From Pseudomonadaceae bacterium SI-3 (GTDB taxonomy: Bacteria; Pseudomonadota; Gammaproteobacteria; Pseudomonadales; Pseudomonadaceae), in NCBI GenBank assembly GCA_004010935.1, contig CP026511.1:1860001-1924000 (forward strand): a stretch of 64,000 nt of DNA. Direction: 5' to 3'. The notes beneath the pieces are model-generated. The model was not told where the DNA came from. It did not search any database and saw nothing but the letters and a program-made list of their open reading frames with translations. Of this stretch, positions 45,385 through 54,476 are shown one piece after another. Both the position numbers and the translations under genes were made by a program. Every line of letters begins with the position of its first letter. Position 1 is the stretch's first letter.

Positions 45385-45822
45385 ATGTATCCCGACCAAC
45401 ATCGCTTCGCCATGCAGTTGGCTCAACTTTCGCGTGGCTGGCGCGCCGAGCTGGACCGTCGTCTAGCAGATCTAGACCTTTCTCAGGCGCGATGGTTGGT
45501 TCTACTGCATCTGGCCCGATTTGACCACGACCCTACACAACGGGAGCTTGCACAAAGTGTTGCAGTCGAGGGGCCAACGTTGGCGAGGCTATTGGACAGT
45601 CTCGAAGCACAAGGTTTAGTCCATCGCCAGCCGGCTCCCGGTGATCGCCGCGCCAAACTCATTACGCTAGGTGCCCCAGCGCGCCCGCTCATCCAAAGAA
45701 TCGAGGCGATTTCCACTCAGGTTCGCCACGAACTCTTCGACGGGATTGACGAAGAAGATTTGCGCAAGTGCCAGCAAGTACATGAACGCATCTTGGCGAA
45801 CCTTGTAAAAGCCAAGCGTTAA
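45385..45822 (+). CDS. MarR/SlyA-family transcriptional regulator
   Basis: This 145-residue winged-helix regulator has an N-terminal dimerisation helix (FAMQLAQLSRGWRAELDRRL), the DNA-binding region (QRELAQSVAVEGPTLARLLDSLEAQGLVHRQPAPGDRRAKLITL, in which DRRAK is the wing signature) and a C-terminal dimerisation helix. Its proximity to a palindromic site and to the FimV-like and PlpD genes suggests local control, but it may have distant targets. The effector is unknown. Confidence 0.93.
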   Translation: MYPDQHRFAMQLAQLSRGWRAELDRRLADLDLSQARWLVLLHLARFDHDPTQRELAQSVAVEGPTLARLLDSLEAQGLVHRQPAPGDRRAKLITLGAPARPLIQRIEAISTQVRHELFDGIDEEDLRKCQQVHERILANLVKAKR

Positions 45823-46132
45823 GGCGGCCCTGCCATATACGTTCCTACGCACAGGCCTGCGCGCGATCTGGCTATGGCTAGGTTGGCGCGCCGGGCGTCT
45901 ACGCAACATTCTAAAGCGCGTGCATAAGCCGCCTGATTTCAGGCACTGCCTTCAGCTGCCGTTTGTCTTTTGACGCTAGGCTATGTTTTGCAAATGATGG
46001 CACAATGCCTTCGCGCGCACGCCGACGAACTGCCTCTAATTTTTTCCGCATCAGTCGATAACCGCGTCACAGTTCAGTAATCGAACCGTGGACCGGCGAA
46101 GAAACACGCCGAACGCCACCTGCGGAGGTTTC
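45823..46132. other. 310-bp gap upstream of the FimV-like gene
   Basis: There is no reading frame of note. It contains a sigma-70-like promoter at 45970–45998, leaving a leader of roughly 130 bases before the FimV-like gene. The first ~100 bases are GC-rich with short palindromes (GGCGCGCC near 45890) and show no clear terminator for the MarR gene. Confidence 0.5.
45970..45998 (+). promoter_or_regulatory. Sigma-70-like promoter for the FimV-like gene
   Basis: TTGACG (45970–45975) and AATGAT (45993–45998) match the −35 and −10 consensus at five and four of six positions with an ideal 17-bp spacer. Transcription would begin near 46005. Confidence 0.4.
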
Positions 46133-48106
46133 ATGGCACTCGGTCGTCGAGTCTTGTTAACGGTGGCCTCTGGCTCGCTGATCTATTCGGGCATGGTTTC
46201 CGCTCTAGGTATGGGCGACATCACGCTCGACTCTGCCCTGAATCAACCGCTGAGTGCCGAAATCGACCTATTGGACGTAGGCGATCTGGGCGTCGATGAC
46301 ATCCGCGTGGTGTTGGCTTCTAACGCAGACTTTGCGCGTGTGGGCGTCGAGCGCCTGGCGTTTTTGCAGGATCTGCGCTTCACGCCGGTTATCGACGGTA
46401 ACCGGAGCCGGATCCGCGTTGCGACCAATAAGCCCGTCCGCGAGCCTTATCTCAACTTCCTGGTCGAGATCACCCGGGCGAAGAGCCGGATGCTCCGTGA
46501 ATACACGGTTCTGCTTGATCCGATGCCAAGTTCGCCCGAGGGTTCGAGCAGTTTCGTCGTGAATGATCTGCAAGCCGAGGCTCGGCCGGCGCGTGTCGAA
46601 CCCGCGCGTTTCGTGCCGCCTGCCGAGCTGCCGCAAGCGTCTCAGCGTAAGCGTCACCGGGTGGCTAGCGGGGAGAGCCTGTGGGCTATCGCCGGCGCCT
46701 ACGCAGATGGCACCCAGGCGTCACAGGCGCAATTCATGCGCGACATTCAGGCCTTGAATCCCGATGCCTTTGCCGATGGTGATGCGGCGCGTCTCAAGGC
46801 GGGGGCAGATCTGCTGTTGCCAGATGCAGCCATACAAGCCGCTGCAGGGTTCGTAGAGCCCGCTTCGCCAGCGCCGATAGCCGAGACCACCACGCAGGGC
46901 CAGCTGACAGCTGATGCCAAGCCAACTGCACCGGCGCCTGCCGATCCGGCACTTGTCGACGATCAGGTAGCCATGTTGCGTCGTCAGCTGTTCGAAGAGC
47001 TGGCCGCCAGCCGTGAAGAGAATCAGCAGCTCAAGCAAATGCTGATCGACATGCGGCTTCAGCTCGAAGCCGTTACTGCACAATTGGTGGAGCAGGGGCG
47101 GCCGCAGGCGATTGCTTCGCCAGCCGTGGCGCAACCGGCACCAGCGATAATGCCGGAGGCTCAGCCGATCGTGCTGCCGCCAGCTGAGGCGACCCCAACC
47201 GAGGCTATTTCGTCGTTTCGATGGCAGAACTGGACGTTGCCCGGCGGCGGAGTGTTGATTTCCATGTTGTTGGGTGGCCTGTGGTTCAGTCGCCGCAAAA
47301 AATCCGAACCCAAATATCCAGATGCGGTGCCCGTTGCAGTTGCCGCTCCCCAGCCGACGCGTGTGCCGCCGGTGGCCTTCGCAGCTGCGCCGGAAATGCC
47401 TCGCCAGCCCGCGCATGCCTCTGTCAGCGAGACTGACGTGCTTGAAGCGGCAAATATCTACATCACCTATGGCCGCCGCGATGAGGCGATTGACGTGCTG
47501 TCGCGCGGAATCGAGCGGGCGCCGACGCAACTCGATATTCGTCTTCGCCATCTCGGGCTTCTTGCTGAGGTCGGCAACGTCGCCAGTTATTGCGTGGCTG
47601 CCGACGCCTATCTGCAGGCGGGGGGCGAGCGTGCACTGCTCGATCAGCTGCTCGCGTTGCATCCCGCGCTGGCTTCGGCGGTTTCTGTCGCCAAACCAGC
47701 AGTAGCTGAGCCGTTCCTGGATCCGGATATCACCATTGTTCTGGACGAGTCACTGGCGGTAGACTTTCTGGACTCTGCTCCTGAACCCGTCCCGCGACCT
47801 TCAGCGGTGGAGGCCGTACAGGCGTACCCCGCTCAGCCATTGATTGATGGTTTCGATGAGGCATTGACGCTTGGCGAGCTGACATCGTTGCTCGGCAATG
47901 CGGAGCCGGTCGAATCGAAACCGACAACGGAAGAACTTCGCCAGCTCGAGCCGAATCCCGAACACCTGGTCCGTCTCAACCAGGCCGTTGCGTATATCAA
48001 GCAGGGCGACATGGAGAATGCTTGCATCATTCTCGAATCCCTCGCGACTGAGGGAGATGCAGCGCAGCGGCAGCAGGTCAACGAGTTGCTTGCACTGATC
48101 GCCTAA
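46133..48106 (+). CDS. FimV-like LysM/TPR membrane protein
   Basis: The 657-residue protein has the FimV layout. It starts with a signal sequence (MALGRRVLLTVASGSL…SALG) and a conserved N-terminal domain (~26–125; GDITLDSALNQPLSAEIDLL). A LysM peptidoglycan-binding motif follows (~172–232; HRVASGESLWAIAGAY), then a coiled coil (~285–325), a membrane segment (~369–386), a cytoplasmic TPR pair (~435–490; VLEAANIYITYGRRDEAIDVL) and the C-terminal FimV_C motif (~600–656; YIKQGDMENACIILESLATEGD). It is shorter than P. aeruginosa FimV (~919) and lacks its long acidic region, so it is probably a paralogue rather than FimV itself. It starts at 46133 with GGAGG seven bases upstream. Confidence 0.87.
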   Translation: MALGRRVLLTVASGSLIYSGMVSALGMGDITLDSALNQPLSAEIDLLDVGDLGVDDIRVVLASNADFARVGVERLAFLQDLRFTPVIDGNRSRIRVATNKPVREPYLNFLVEITRAKSRMLREYTVLLDPMPSSPEGSSSFVVNDLQAEARPARVEPARFVPPAELPQASQRKRHRVASGESLWAIAGAYADGTQASQAQFMRDIQALNPDAFADGDAARLKAGADLLLPDAAIQAAAGFVEPASPAPIAETTTQGQLTADAKPTAPAPADPALVDDQVAMLRRQLFEELAASREENQQLKQMLIDMRLQLEAVTAQLVEQGRPQAIASPAVAQPAPAIMPEAQPIVLPPAEATPTEAISSFRWQNWTLPGGGVLISMLLGGLWFSRRKKSEPKYPDAVPVAVAAPQPTRVPPVAFAAAPEMPRQPAHASVSETDVLEAANIYITYGRRDEAIDVLSRGIERAPTQLDIRLRHLGLLAEVGNVASYCVAADAYLQAGGERALLDQLLALHPALASAVSVAKPAVAEPFLDPDITIVLDESLAVDFLDSAPEPVPRPSAVEAVQAYPAQPLIDGFDEALTLGELTSLLGNAEPVESKPTTEELRQLEPNPEHLVRLNQAVAYIKQGDMENACIILESLATEGDAAQRQQVNELLALIA

Positions 48107-48134
48107 CGGAGCAGGTTAGAAAGGGGCGCAGCGA

Positions 48135-50315
48135 TCAGAAACTTCGCCCCATATTCAGATACAGGGCGTGCTCAGCTTCGTCGTTCAGACCGTAGCTGAA
48201 ATTCAGCGGCCCTAGCGGTGTCTCGTAGCCGATAAAGATGCTGCCTGCGTTGATATAGCCGCTATCGAACGCGTTGTCGTTGTTCCAGGCGCGCCCACGC
48301 TCCAGTGACGCACCCAGATAGAGCGGGAAATCCAGCGGCAGAAACGAGCGGGGTGTCATTCGGCGGTAATAGATCATGCGTGCCAGACTGATGTTCTGGC
48401 CGGACAGGGCGTCTTGCCGGAACCCCGACAATTGCCGCGCGCCGCCGAGCAGAAAGCTTGAGGTGACGATCTCGGCATCATCCAGTGTTCGTCCGTAGCG
48501 TCCGCCAAATACCAACGTATCCAGGCCGAAGCTGAAGGCCTTGTCCAGGCGAAACTCCCACTGACGATAGCGCCTATCGGAGCCCAGACTAGGATCGTAC
48601 TGGCGAAGGGTAAGTCCGATGTCCTCGCCCTCACGAGGGAAGTCGACGTCGTCCACCGTGTCGAACGAATACTGCAGCTGGTAGTAACCTTCCTCGAATG
48701 AGAAGTCTGGCAGTTGCTGGTCACCGACGCGAACATCAGCTTCACCCCAGGCTTGCCCCACACCAAAGCGGATTTCGCCGTTATTGGCAATCTGTCGACC
48801 CAGACTTAGCCCATAGCCATAGCGCTGCAGGCGGTATTCGGCGATAGGGTCGTTATCCAGGATAGCCTCGACGTTCTGCGCTTGCGCAATGAGGTTCGGT
48901 GCGACGAACCAGCGGGAGCCAGCGTCTAACGGCTGGTAGAACTCACTGAAGAATTCTTGACGATCGCCCAGTTGCAGACGCGTCAGCCACTCGGCACCCA
49001 ATTCATTGATGCCGTTTTTGCGGAAGCTTGCGCCGATGTTGAATGCGCTGTCGCCGCGAAAATCATCAGAAAGGTTGATTCCAAGACGCAAGTAATCGGT
49101 GCCGGATCGCTTTTCTCGGGCTGTGACGACCAGCGTATTGCCGGGTTTACCGTTGACGATTCGGTACTCGACCTGTTCGAAGTAATCGAGTCCGTACAGC
49201 GTGCCCATGTCCTTTTGCAGGTCTTGCACGTCCAGCCGCTTGCCGATCTGCTGGCGGATGTGTCGGCGTATCACTGCATCGCCGACCTTGGAATCGTTCT
49301 CGATGCGAACGGCGGTAATCAGCGGAGTGCGCGGTTCGGCCGAACGGGCGAGGCTCAGCGAAAGGTTGCCGCCGCTTTCGCTGCGCATGGTAGCCAGCCG
49401 ACCACCCAGCGCATCGGCAGCACGATAGCCCGCATCGATCAGCTGTTCGGCTCGTCCGAAATCGGTCGACCCAAACGCTGCCAGCATCGGTTGCACCAGC
49501 AGGTCTTCCGGTCTCAGCGTGGCCAGCTGCGCTTCGGAGTTGCGCCGGGTCATCATGGTGATCGACTGGTTGAGCACATCGACGACGGTTAGCAGCTGTT
49601 CGCGCGGCAGCAGTGGCGTGCCGATGTCCACTACGATCAGACGGTCCACACCCATGTCTCGAGCGACATCCATCGGAACGTTGTCGACCATCCCGCCATC
49701 GACCAGTAGCCGGCCATCTATTTCGACCGGGGCAAAGACGGCCGGGATCGACATGCTGGCGCGGATGGCCTGGGGTAGGTGGCCGCTACGGAAAATGACC
49801 TTCTTGTCATTGGCGATATCGGTCGCCACAGCGCGGAACGGGATTGGCAAACGGTCGAAGTCACGGATGTCACTGGCATGAACCAACAGCCGTTCGAGCA
49901 GCAGCGCCAGGTTCTGCCCCTGGATCACACCAAGCGGAAGGCCGAGGCTGCCATCGTCGCGAAAGCTCAGCTTGCGTTTGACCAGAAAGTCCCGGTCGTC
50001 CTGCTTGCGCCGGAAGGGGATGTCCTCGCGCGGAGGATCGTCGGAAAGCACCTGCTGCCAGTCCAGTTCGAGTGCCAGTTTTTCCAGTTCATCGACACTG
50101 TAGCCAGCGGCATACAAGCCGCCGATCACAGCCCCCATACTGGTGCCAGCAATTGCATCGATCTGCACGCCTTGTTCTTCCAGCGCCTTAAGCACGCCGA
50201 TATGCGCCAGGCCCCTCGCGGCGCCGCCGGAAAGGACCAGGCCAGTGCGCGGCTGGGTTTCGGCAAAGCCTGCCAGGGGGACGAGCAGGATCAGCAGAAA
50301 GAGGAGACGAGACAT
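48135..50315 (-). CDS. plpD: Patatin-like phospholipase autotransporter PlpD (type Vd secretion)
   Basis: PlpD combines a secreted phospholipase A1 with its own outer-membrane exporter. The 726-residue protein has a signal peptide (cleavage near GFA|ET) and a patatin domain (~22–215) with oxyanion motif SGGAARG, catalytic Ser59 in GTSMG and Asp206 in DGG. A POTRA domain (~325–400; SKVGDAVIRRHIRQQIGKRLDVQDL) and a 16-strand BamA-like barrel to the C-terminus (ALYLNMGRSF, ending in aromatic Phe) complete it. The single POTRA plus patatin defines type Vd. It converges on the FimV-like gene with a 28-base gap. Confidence 0.93.
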   Translation of the reverse strand: MSRLLFLLILLVPLAGFAETQPRTGLVLSGGAARGLAHIGVLKALEEQGVQIDAIAGTSMGAVIGGLYAAGYSVDELEKLALELDWQQVLSDDPPREDIPFRRKQDDRDFLVKRKLSFRDDGSLGLPLGVIQGQNLALLLERLLVHASDIRDFDRLPIPFRAVATDIANDKKVIFRSGHLPQAIRASMSIPAVFAPVEIDGRLLVDGGMVDNVPMDVARDMGVDRLIVVDIGTPLLPREQLLTVVDVLNQSITMMTRRNSEAQLATLRPEDLLVQPMLAAFGSTDFGRAEQLIDAGYRAADALGGRLATMRSESGGNLSLSLARSAEPRTPLITAVRIENDSKVGDAVIRRHIRQQIGKRLDVQDLQKDMGTLYGLDYFEQVEYRIVNGKPGNTLVVTAREKRSGTDYLRLGINLSDDFRGDSAFNIGASFRKNGINELGAEWLTRLQLGDRQEFFSEFYQPLDAGSRWFVAPNLIAQAQNVEAILDNDPIAEYRLQRYGYGLSLGRQIANNGEIRFGVGQAWGEADVRVGDQQLPDFSFEEGYYQLQYSFDTVDDVDFPREGEDIGLTLRQYDPSLGSDRRYRQWEFRLDKAFSFGLDTLVFGGRYGRTLDDAEIVTSSFLLGGARQLSGFRQDALSGQNISLARMIYYRRMTPRSFLPLDFPLYLGASLERGRAWNNDNAFDSGYINAGSIFIGYETPLGPLNFSYGLNDEAEHALYLNMGRSF

Positions 50316-50388
50316 GAAGGCACACCGGACGGACTGACGTGAAATGGCGGTTATTATAGGGGCCCGTCAGCTACCCGAGCGCCTCGAC

Positions 50389-50673
50389 ATGGCCGATACC
50401 AAGCCCGAAATTGTGATCACCTATTGCACCCAGTGCCAGTGGATGCTGCGCGCGACATGGCTGGCTCAGGAGCTGCTTTCAACCTTTACGGATGACCTCG
50501 GCAAGGTGTCGCTCGTGCCCGCAACGGGCGGGACCTTTCATATCACCTGCGACGGTGTGCAGATATGGGAGCGCAAGCTGGACGGCGGCTTTCCTGAAGC
50601 CAAGATCTTGAAACAGCGGGTGCGGGACCAGATCGACCCGGAGCGAAATATGGGGCATAACGATCGGGCCTGA
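50389..50673 (+). CDS. SelT/SelW/SelH-family (Rdx) thioredoxin-like protein
   Basis: The small 94-residue protein starts MADTKPEIVITYCTQCQWMLRATWLAQELLSTF. The CTQC motif replaces the Cys-x-x-Sec of selenoproteins W/T, so it is a cysteine homologue. GGTFHITCDGVQIWERKLDGGFPEAKILKQRVRDQI completes the family signature. A redox role is inferred; the partner is unknown. ATG 50389 is preferred to an in-frame ATG at 50344 because the conserved region begins only after it. It is divergent from plpD, the arrangement I recall for this family in pseudomonads. Confidence 0.88.
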   Translation: MADTKPEIVITYCTQCQWMLRATWLAQELLSTFTDDLGKVSLVPATGGTFHITCDGVQIWERKLDGGFPEAKILKQRVRDQIDPERNMGHNDRA

Positions 50674-50695
50674 GCCTACTCCAGCGGCGAACCGA

Positions 50696-51625
50696 TCAGA
50701 CCGACAGCTGCTCGGTCTGCAATTCTTCCAATAGCAGCTGCGCCGCTGCTGACAGCGTGCTGCCGTGGCGGGCTATCACGCCATAGGGCTCGCTGCGTGA
50801 CTGCAGATTCAATGGCAAGCGGCGGATCATGCCGAACCTCTCGCTGAATTCGGCCACGGCCAATGGCATGACCGCCACCAGTTCGGGATCCTCCTGCAAG
50901 AGGCTGAGCATGGTGAAGGTCGAGGCGGTTTCGACCGGGTAACGCGGGAATTCCAGCCCACATTGACTGAACTCGCGTTCGAGCAGCAGGCGCATGGGCA
51001 TGTTCGCTGGGTAGACCACCCAACGGTAGATGCTAAGGTCGGCCAGTTCGAGCGTGGCGGCGCGCGCCGGATGGTCTGGGTGGGCCACGACCGTCAATTG
51101 TTCTGGGTGTAGCGTCAGACAGTCGTAGGCGTCCGGGCGCTGGCTGACGCTGCTGCGGCAGATCGCCAGATCGAGCCGGCCCTGATCGACCAGACCCAGC
51201 AGCCGCGCGCTCGTATCCTCGACGATCTCGACCGAAAGCTCCGGCTGCTTGCGCCGCAACTGGCCGAGTGCGCGCATCAGCATCGGTACGGCACCCATGA
51301 TGGTCCCAACGGAAAGCCGGCCGCCATGACCCTGCAGAATTCCCACCATTTCTTCGCGCAGGTGCGCCACGTCGCTGTGAATCAACCGGGCGTAGCGGAT
51401 CACGCAGCGGCCCAGATCGTTGGGCACCAATCCTTGGCTATTGCGGGTGAAGAGCTCGGCTCCGAAGGTATTTTCGATCTCATGCAGCGATTTGGTCGCG
51501 CCAGGTTGGCTGATGAAGACCTGCTCGGCCGCGCGGTGCAGCGAGCCCTGCTCATCCAGCGCAATCAGTAACCGCAGCTGCTTGAGCCTGAGGCGAGAAA
51601 CAATGGAGGGGAGGGCGGCAATCAT
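50696..51625 (-). CDS. LysR-family regulator facing the AraD1 gene
   Basis: This 309-residue regulator has an N-terminal winged helix (LRLKQLRLLIALDEQGSLHRAAEQVFISQPGATKSLHEIENTFGAELFTR) and a C-terminal effector domain (~95–300; LSVGTIMGAVPMLMRALGQLR onwards). It is of the GbpR-like type seen next to sugar-acid genes. It is transcribed away from the AraD1 gene, sharing a 124-bp region at 51626–51749 in which I cannot see a clear T-N11-A box. It probably controls the sugar-acid genes in response to the imported acid or a pathway intermediate. Confidence 0.92.
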   Translation of the reverse strand: MIAALPSIVSRLRLKQLRLLIALDEQGSLHRAAEQVFISQPGATKSLHEIENTFGAELFTRNSQGLVPNDLGRCVIRYARLIHSDVAHLREEMVGILQGHGGRLSVGTIMGAVPMLMRALGQLRRKQPELSVEIVEDTSARLLGLVDQGRLDLAICRSSVSQRPDAYDCLTLHPEQLTVVAHPDHPARAATLELADLSIYRWVVYPANMPMRLLLEREFSQCGLEFPRYPVETASTFTMLSLLQEDPELVAVMPLAVAEFSERFGMIRRLPLNLQSRSEPYGVIARHGSTLSAAAQLLLEELQTEQLSV

Positions 51626-51749
51626 GGGATGACTGGAAGTTATCGCTCAATCAGAAGTCGTCATTAGGCACCAGCGGACGCGGTTTTTAAAGTGATCGCA
51701 ACAACACCCCCATCAGGCTGGGCGTCATCACAACAAAAGGAAGGTGCGC

Positions 51750-52745
51750 ATGCGGTTGATTCAATTCGAGAGCGAACTGGGTTGCAGGCACGTGGGGCTG
51801 GTAGCCGACGAGCGAATCGAGGTCCTAACTGGCGTCACCAGCACGCGCGAGTTGGCTTTGGCAGCCATACGCGAGCATCGCAGCCTCGTTGAGCACGTCC
51901 AGTCCCAGGCACGCGAAGCCGGTCCGCTGTACCGCGAGCTGCTCGAGGCAGGGCGGGTGCTGCCGCCGCTCGACCATGAAGACACTGCCCATTGCCTGGT
52001 CAGCGGCACGGGTCTAACCCACATGGGTAGCGCCGCGACTCGCGACAAAATGCATCAACAGGGCGAGCAGGACGAAGCCAAGCTCACCGATTCGATGCAG
52101 ATGTTCCGCTGGGGTATGCAAGGCGGTCGCCCGAAGTCAGGCGGCGTTGGTGCCCAGCCTGAATGGTTCTACAAGGGAGACGGCAGCATTGTGGTGCGTC
52201 CCGGTGCGGACTTCCCGGCGCCTGATTTTGCCGAGGACTACGGCGAAGAGCCCGAGCTCACCGGCCTCTATGTAATCGGGGATGACGGCCAGCCGTACCG
52301 CTTGGGCTTCGCCCTGGGCAACGAGTTTTCGGATCACGTGCTTGAGCGCAAGAACTACCTTTATCTTGCGCACTCGAAGTTGCGCTACTGCTCGTTTGGT
52401 CCCGAGTTGCGGGTAGGGCCATTGCCGGCGCACTTGGCTGGAGTCAGTCGTATTCGCCGAGGCGAACAAGTGCTGTGGGAGAAAGAGTTTCTGTCCGGCG
52501 AGGAAAACATGTGTCACACGCTGGAAAACCTTGAGTATCACCATTTCAAATATGCACAGTTCCTGCGCCCCGGCGATGTTCACGTGCATTTTTTCGGGAC
52601 AGCGACGCTCTCGTTCGCGGACGGAATCAAAGCCCAGGCGGGCGATCAGTTTGAGGTCAGCCTGGATGAGTTTGGCGCACCACTGCGCAACGGCATCAGC
52701 ATTTGCCGTTCGGGTATTTCCCCAGGCGGCGTGAAGCCACTCTGA
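51750..52745 (+). CDS. AraD1/GguC-type FAH-family sugar-acid dehydratase
   Basis: The 331-residue protein belongs to the fumarylacetoacetase-fold family that includes GguC/AraD1, predicted 2-keto-3-deoxy sugar-acid dehydratases. It starts MRLIQFESELGCRHVGLV, has LVSGTGLTHMGSAATRDKMHQ, GAQPEWFYKGDGSIV, and ELTGLYVIGDDGQPYRLGFALGNEFSDHVLERKNYLYLAHSKLR with the metal-binding acidic residues. The inferred reaction is 2-keto-3-deoxypentonate to 2-oxoglutarate semialdehyde. ATG 51750 follows AAAAGGAAGG; a GTG two codons earlier is possible. It ends before an intrinsic terminator at 52777. Confidence 0.85.
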   Translation: MRLIQFESELGCRHVGLVADERIEVLTGVTSTRELALAAIREHRSLVEHVQSQAREAGPLYRELLEAGRVLPPLDHEDTAHCLVSGTGLTHMGSAATRDKMHQQGEQDEAKLTDSMQMFRWGMQGGRPKSGGVGAQPEWFYKGDGSIVVRPGADFPAPDFAEDYGEEPELTGLYVIGDDGQPYRLGFALGNEFSDHVLERKNYLYLAHSKLRYCSFGPELRVGPLPAHLAGVSRIRRGEQVLWEKEFLSGEENMCHTLENLEYHHFKYAQFLRPGDVHVHFFGTATLSFADGIKAQAGDQFEVSLDEFGAPLRNGISICRSGISPGGVKPL

Positions 52746-52776
52746 CATCCGCATGGCTAGTGACTGGCCGCAACGC

Positions 52777-52802
52777 CCCAGGGCACCTACGCGCTGGGTT
52801 TT
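52777..52802 (+). terminator. Intrinsic terminator after the AraD1 gene
   Basis: CCCAGGGC and GCGCTGGG pair with one mismatch around a six-base loop, followed directly by TTTT. It suggests the dehydrogenase gene downstream has its own promoter or depends on read-through. Confidence 0.6.
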
Positions 52803-52874
52803 ACGTTTCAAACTCTTCGCTCTTAGGCGGACTGGGCGAAGCCTCATGAACCACATCATCAGAGGAACAATTCC

Positions 52875-54455
52875 ATGCCGAATATCAGCGGTCAGAACTA
52901 CATAGCCGGGACCCGCAGCGCGCAGGGTTCGGTTGTCGTCCAGAGCGTCGACGCCAGCACCGGCGAAGCATTGCCGTATGAATTTCATCAGGCGACCGAA
53001 GACGAAGTGAATGCCGCGGCGCAAGCGGCAGCCAGCGCCTATCCAGAGTACCGAGCGCTGCCTGCTGGCAGGCGAGCCGACTTCCTCGATGCCATTGCCG
53101 ACGAGCTGGATGCATTGGGCGATGACTTCGTTGCGCTGGTCTGCCGCGAGACAGCATTGCCAGCAGGTCGAATCCAGGGTGAGCGTGGCCGTACCAGCGG
53201 GCAGATGCGGCTGTTTGCCAAGGTGCTGCGCCGCGGAGACTTTCTGGGCGCACGAATCGACCGAGCGCTGCCAGAACGCAAGCCGCTGCCACGCCCGGAT
53301 CTTCGCCAGTGCCGCATGGGGCTGGGACCGGTTGCGGTATTCGGCGCGAGCAACTTCCCGTTGGCGTTTTCGACTGCCGGTGGCGACACCGCCTCTGCGT
53401 TGGCAGCCGGTTGCCCGGTGGTATTCAAGGCCCATAGCGGCCATATGGTGACGGCTGAATGCGTAGCCGACGCAGTGATTCGCGCGGCGGAGAAAACCGG
53501 CATGCCCAAGGGCGTGTTCAACATGATCTACGGCGGCGGTGTCGGTGAGTGGCTGGTCAAGCATCCGCTCATTCAGGCGGTAGGTTTCACCGGTTCGCTA
53601 CGCGGCGGTCGTGCACTCTGTGACATGGCCGCCGCCCGTCCGCAGCCGATCCCGGTCTTTGCCGAGATGTCCAGCATCAACCCTGTAGTGCTGATGCCTG
53701 ATGCGCTCAAGAGCCGCGGCGATGCCATCGCTAACGAGCTGACCGCATCGGTGGTGATGGGGTGTGGTCAGTTCTGCACCAATCCGGGTCTGGTCATTGG
53801 TGTTCGCTCGCCGGAGTTCAGCGAATTTCTGGAACGGCTGGTCGGCTTCATGAACGAGCAACCGGCGCAGACGATGCTCAATGCGGGCACGCTCAGCAGC
53901 TACGGAAAGGGCGTCCAGCATCTGCAAAGCCATCCGGGGATCAGCCACCTTGCCGGCCAGGACCAGCAGGGCAGCCAGGCGCAGCCGCAGCTGTTCAAGG
54001 CTGACGCAAAGCTGCTGGTCGAGGGGGATCCGCTGTTGCAGGAGGAGGTGTTCGGCCCGACCACCGTTGTGGTGGAAGTGAATGACAAGGCTGAGCTGAT
54101 GCGCGCCCTGTCAGGCTTGCATGGCCAGCTCACCGCGACGCTCATCGCTGAATCTACTGACCTGGCGGACGCCGCCGATCTGGTAGCGCTGCTGGAGCAG
54201 AAGGCCGGACGGATACTGCTCAATGGCTATCCGACCGGAGTGGAAGTCTGTGATGCCATGGTTCATGGCGGGCCTTATCCTGCCACCTCGGATGCCCGGG
54301 GTACGTCAGTCGGCACCTTGGCGATCGACCGCTTCCTGCGCCCGGTCTGCTATCAAAACTTCCCGGATGCGCTGCTGCCGGACGCGCTGAAGAACACCAA
54401 CCCGCTGGGTATCAAGCGCTTGGTGGATGGTGAAACCACCGAAGCGGCGCTCTGA
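52875..54455 (+). CDS. 2-Oxoglutarate (alpha-ketoglutaric) semialdehyde dehydrogenase
   Basis: The enzyme oxidises alpha-ketoglutaric semialdehyde to 2-oxoglutarate with NAD(P)+. The 526-residue aldehyde dehydrogenase belongs to the long KGSADH type seen in sugar-acid operons. It starts MPNISGQNYIAGTRSAQG and has GPVAVFGASNFPLAFSTAGGDTASALAAGCPVVFKAHSGH for cofactor binding. General base Glu264 lies in FAEMSSINPV and nucleophile Cys301 in GCGQFCTNPG. The C-terminal part has EEVFGPTTVVVEV and GRILLNGYPTGVEVCDAMVHGGPYPAT. A GAGGAAC lies 8 bases before the ATG. It completes the path begun by the IlvD-type dehydratase. Confidence 0.93.
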   Translation: MPNISGQNYIAGTRSAQGSVVVQSVDASTGEALPYEFHQATEDEVNAAAQAAASAYPEYRALPAGRRADFLDAIADELDALGDDFVALVCRETALPAGRIQGERGRTSGQMRLFAKVLRRGDFLGARIDRALPERKPLPRPDLRQCRMGLGPVAVFGASNFPLAFSTAGGDTASALAAGCPVVFKAHSGHMVTAECVADAVIRAAEKTGMPKGVFNMIYGGGVGEWLVKHPLIQAVGFTGSLRGGRALCDMAAARPQPIPVFAEMSSINPVVLMPDALKSRGDAIANELTASVVMGCGQFCTNPGLVIGVRSPEFSEFLERLVGFMNEQPAQTMLNAGTLSSYGKGVQHLQSHPGISHLAGQDQQGSQAQPQLFKADAKLLVEGDPLLQEEVFGPTTVVVEVNDKAELMRALSGLHGQLTATLIAESTDLADAADLVALLEQKAGRILLNGYPTGVEVCDAMVHGGPYPATSDARGTSVGTLAIDRFLRPVCYQNFPDALLPDALKNTNPLGIKRLVDGETTEAAL

Positions 54456-54476
54456 TGGGTGGAGCGGCTCGCTCGA

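Noticed and set aside
52137..53564. 475-codon open frame antisense to the AraD1 and semialdehyde dehydrogenase genes
   Set aside because: It crosses two well-supported genes and an intrinsic terminator and shows no recognisable domain.
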